This document shows positions 62,682 through 63,692 of a stretch of DNA of 63,692 bases, piece by piece. The notes under the pieces were generated by a model that searched no databases, was not told the origin of the DNA, and saw only the letters and a list, made by a program, of their open reading frames with translations. Where the stretch lies: contig CAZWSL010000017.1 in the NCBI GenBank assembly GCA_964636495.1, positions 1 to 63,692 on the forward strand. Reading direction: 5' to 3'. The position numbers and the translations under genes are program-made. Source of the stretch: Desulfobacula sp964636495. GTDB taxonomy: Bacteria > Desulfobacterota > Desulfobacteria > Desulfobacterales > Desulfobacteraceae. Each line of letters starts with the position of its first letter. The stretch's first letter is position 1.

Positions 62682-62863
62682 TACCCGTTCCAGGCAGATT
62701 ACCTTACGTCCGCTGGATGGATATTGCAACAATCTCTAAGCTTCAATCCGCTGACCAGCTAAAACTCGCTGCACTCAAACAGTTGCCGGTCTTAACGCTC
62801 CTTTCACCAAGAGATTGTAAGCAGTAATCCATATGCTCCCGTAAGGTAATCTGCCTTCCACTG
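62682..62863 (-). repeat. diverged single long palindromic element (third copy)
   Basis: Related to the right-type element, inverted. Plus-strand outer arms are GGCAGATTACCTTACG (62693-62708) and 62840-62855, perfectly paired. The middle stem is ACAATCTCT (62729-62737) with AGAGATTGT (62810-62818). The apical hairpin is GACCAGC (62753-62759) with GCCGGTC (62785-62791), one G-U on the minus strand. The stems differ from copies A and B by paired, compensating changes. It starts ACCCGTT, and 20 bp resembling the left-type arm follow near 62892-62910. The rest of the 400-bp gap between the CULT gene and brnA shows no gene. Confidence 0.8.
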
Positions 62864-62908
62864 GAGAGATCGGATGTTACAGTGGAGATCCGGGTTGTCT
62901 TGCCCGCC

Positions 62909-63130
62909 CTATCGAGAAGCCCATTGAATATTCAGTTTTCGCTGGTTGTTTACGCAATCCTGCAGATAAAGATTGATAAGGCTCTGATATGGTATCCCAG
63001 ATTCCTCTGCCATGGCTTTGAAATATTCTATAATATTAGGGTGCATCCGAAGGGTTACCTGTTTCTTCAATCGCTTGGCGTAGGGATTCTGTCTTGATTT
63101 CATTTTCGAAAGATCATATTCTTTTTTCAT
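62909..63130 (-). CDS. brnA: BrnA-type antitoxin
   Basis: 73 residues with the ribbon-helix-helix pattern of BrnA: PYAKRLKKQVTLRMHPNIIE, YFKAMAEESGIPYQSLINL and the closing YLQDCVNN. It binds and neutralises BrnT and represses the operon. It starts 3 bp after the brnT stop, the usual toxin-first order of brnTA. The last codons and stop overlap the stretch that resembles a palindromic-element arm. Confidence 0.88.
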   Translation of the reverse strand: MKKEYDLSKMKSRQNPYAKRLKKQVTLRMHPNIIEYFKAMAEESGIPYQSLINLYLQDCVNNQRKLNIQWASR

Positions 63131-63133
63131 TTT

Positions 63134-63418
63134 TCACCTCAGGTAATGCCTTGATTCGTTTTTAGTAGCCTTTCTGGCCGAGATAATTCGAATTACAGAA
63201 TCGTCTGCTCTATAGCAATGGCAAATCATTAGCAGGTGCAACTTAACACTTATTCCCAGAAGGAGAAACCGGTCCTCCCATTCCGAATTTTCGTCATCGT
63301 AGAACTCGACCGCCTGGTTGTCATAAAAAACAGTGGCTGCTTCCTCGAATGAAACTCCATGCTTTTTCTGATTTGTTTTAGATTTGATTGGGTCCCATTC
63401 GAAGCGTAGCTCTTTCAT
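63134..63418 (-). CDS. brnT: BrnT-type ribonuclease toxin
   Basis: The RelE-fold toxin of the BrnTA type II system. The 94-residue protein begins LRFEWDPIKSKTNQKKHGVS and has FEEAATVFYD, EDRFLLLGIS and a C-terminal RIISARKATKNE, the conserved order of DUF497. The frame is open to 63505, but ATG 63418 gives the family N-terminus. BrnT cleaves RNA and halts translation when the antitoxin is lost. Upstream (63419-63692) no further gene is seen before the window ends. Confidence 0.88.
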   Translation of the reverse strand: MKELRFEWDPIKSKTNQKKHGVSFEEAATVFYDNQAVEFYDDENSEWEDRFLLLGISVKLHLLMICHCYRADDSVIRIISARKATKNESRHYLR

Positions 63419-63692
63419 AACGACATTGTATTTACTTTGTCGGGCATTGTCAAGGGAGTACCATTTTTTATGCTGCCGTAGACAGAACACCACGGATTTA
63501 TCCACTCCTGATGTAACCCAAGAATTTCCTTTCTTGCATTATCATAGAGCATTTTCTACCGGTTTCATTTTTACCAATATTTTCGATATCCGCAAATATA
63601 AAACCCCATGAATACTCATGCAGTGGATAATTATCCTTGAGTACCAGTTTTTAATATTTAAGAGTTAAGAAGGGTATTAGCTATTAATAATA

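Noticed and set aside
1..63692. tRNA, rRNA genes or a CRISPR array
   Set aside because: No cloverleaf, rRNA-like or regularly spaced short-repeat pattern was noticed in the intergenic regions.

Overview
The window looks like chromosomal DNA of a strictly anaerobic, AT-rich Gram-negative of the Desulfobacterota (Desulfobacula/Desulfobacter-like sulfate reducers). The evidence is a lysS-lolCD-bamA-skp-lpxDA-lpxI-lpxB envelope block, a DHH-CBS-nucleotidyltransferase fusion, a UGA-containing SelW selenoprotein, molybdenum hydroxylases with a YqeB-type maturation factor, and a ferredoxin-dependent 2-oxoacid oxidoreductase. The species cannot be named from the sequence alone.

Layout. 1-5.5 kb: tail of a hybrid-kinase receiver, periplasmic alpha carbonic anhydrase, 2-hydroxyacid dehydrogenase, yjbQ, argJ, an rsuA/rluB pseudouridine synthase, trpS. 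5.6-11 kb: the DHH-CBS-poly(A)polymerase fusion, a lone pilC and a PilS-like kinase. 11-23.7 kb: lysS, lolCD, bamA with an extra N-terminal domain, skp, lpxD, lpxA, lpxI, lpxB, a CNNM/CorC protein, aroE. 23.8-29.1 kb: an adenosine-kinase-like PfkB protein, metK and ahcY, together an S-adenosylmethionine cycle. 29.5-52.4 kb: one long minus-strand gene run. 53.9-56.4 kb: a plus-strand NitT/TauT-type ABC transporter. 56.5-61.9 kb: a second minus-strand operon (iorB, iorA, acyl-CoA dehydrogenase, carboxyltransferase). 62-63.5 kb: a cereblon-like CULT-domain protein and a brnT/brnA toxin-antitoxin pair.

The two minus-strand operons appear to form one catabolic regulon. Each starts at a promoter with the same design: a -35 box, an 18-nt spacer and a TATACA -10 box buried in a perfect palindrome TTGTATAC-N-GTATACAA. 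The first operon encodes a GntR/FCD regulator. Its content (two xanthine-dehydrogenase-family hydroxylases, PaaK-like CoA ligase, ATP-dependent hydantoinase/oxoprolinase pair, split B12 acyl-CoA mutase plus MeaB, family III CoA transferase, thiolase) together with indolepyruvate oxidoreductase-type IorAB and an acyl-CoA dehydrogenase closely resembles the logic of anaerobic indole-3-acetate degradation. A tryptophan/indoleacetate or other N-heteroaromatic pathway is therefore the leading hypothesis.

The most unusual DNA is a family of long palindromic elements of about 170-190 bp. Two related elements, in opposite orientation, bound a unit of about 1 kb that begins ACCCGTT and ends AACGGGT. 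Two such units lie in direct orientation at about 25.0-26.0 and 52.7-53.6 kb and flank the metK-ahcY-selW-catabolic segment. A third, diverged single element lies next to brnTA. Stems in the diverged copy carry compensatory base changes, all G-T wobbles fit one strand, and the apical hairpin keeps a shared core. This looks like a structured RNA or a structure-dependent mobile element that I cannot assign to a known family.
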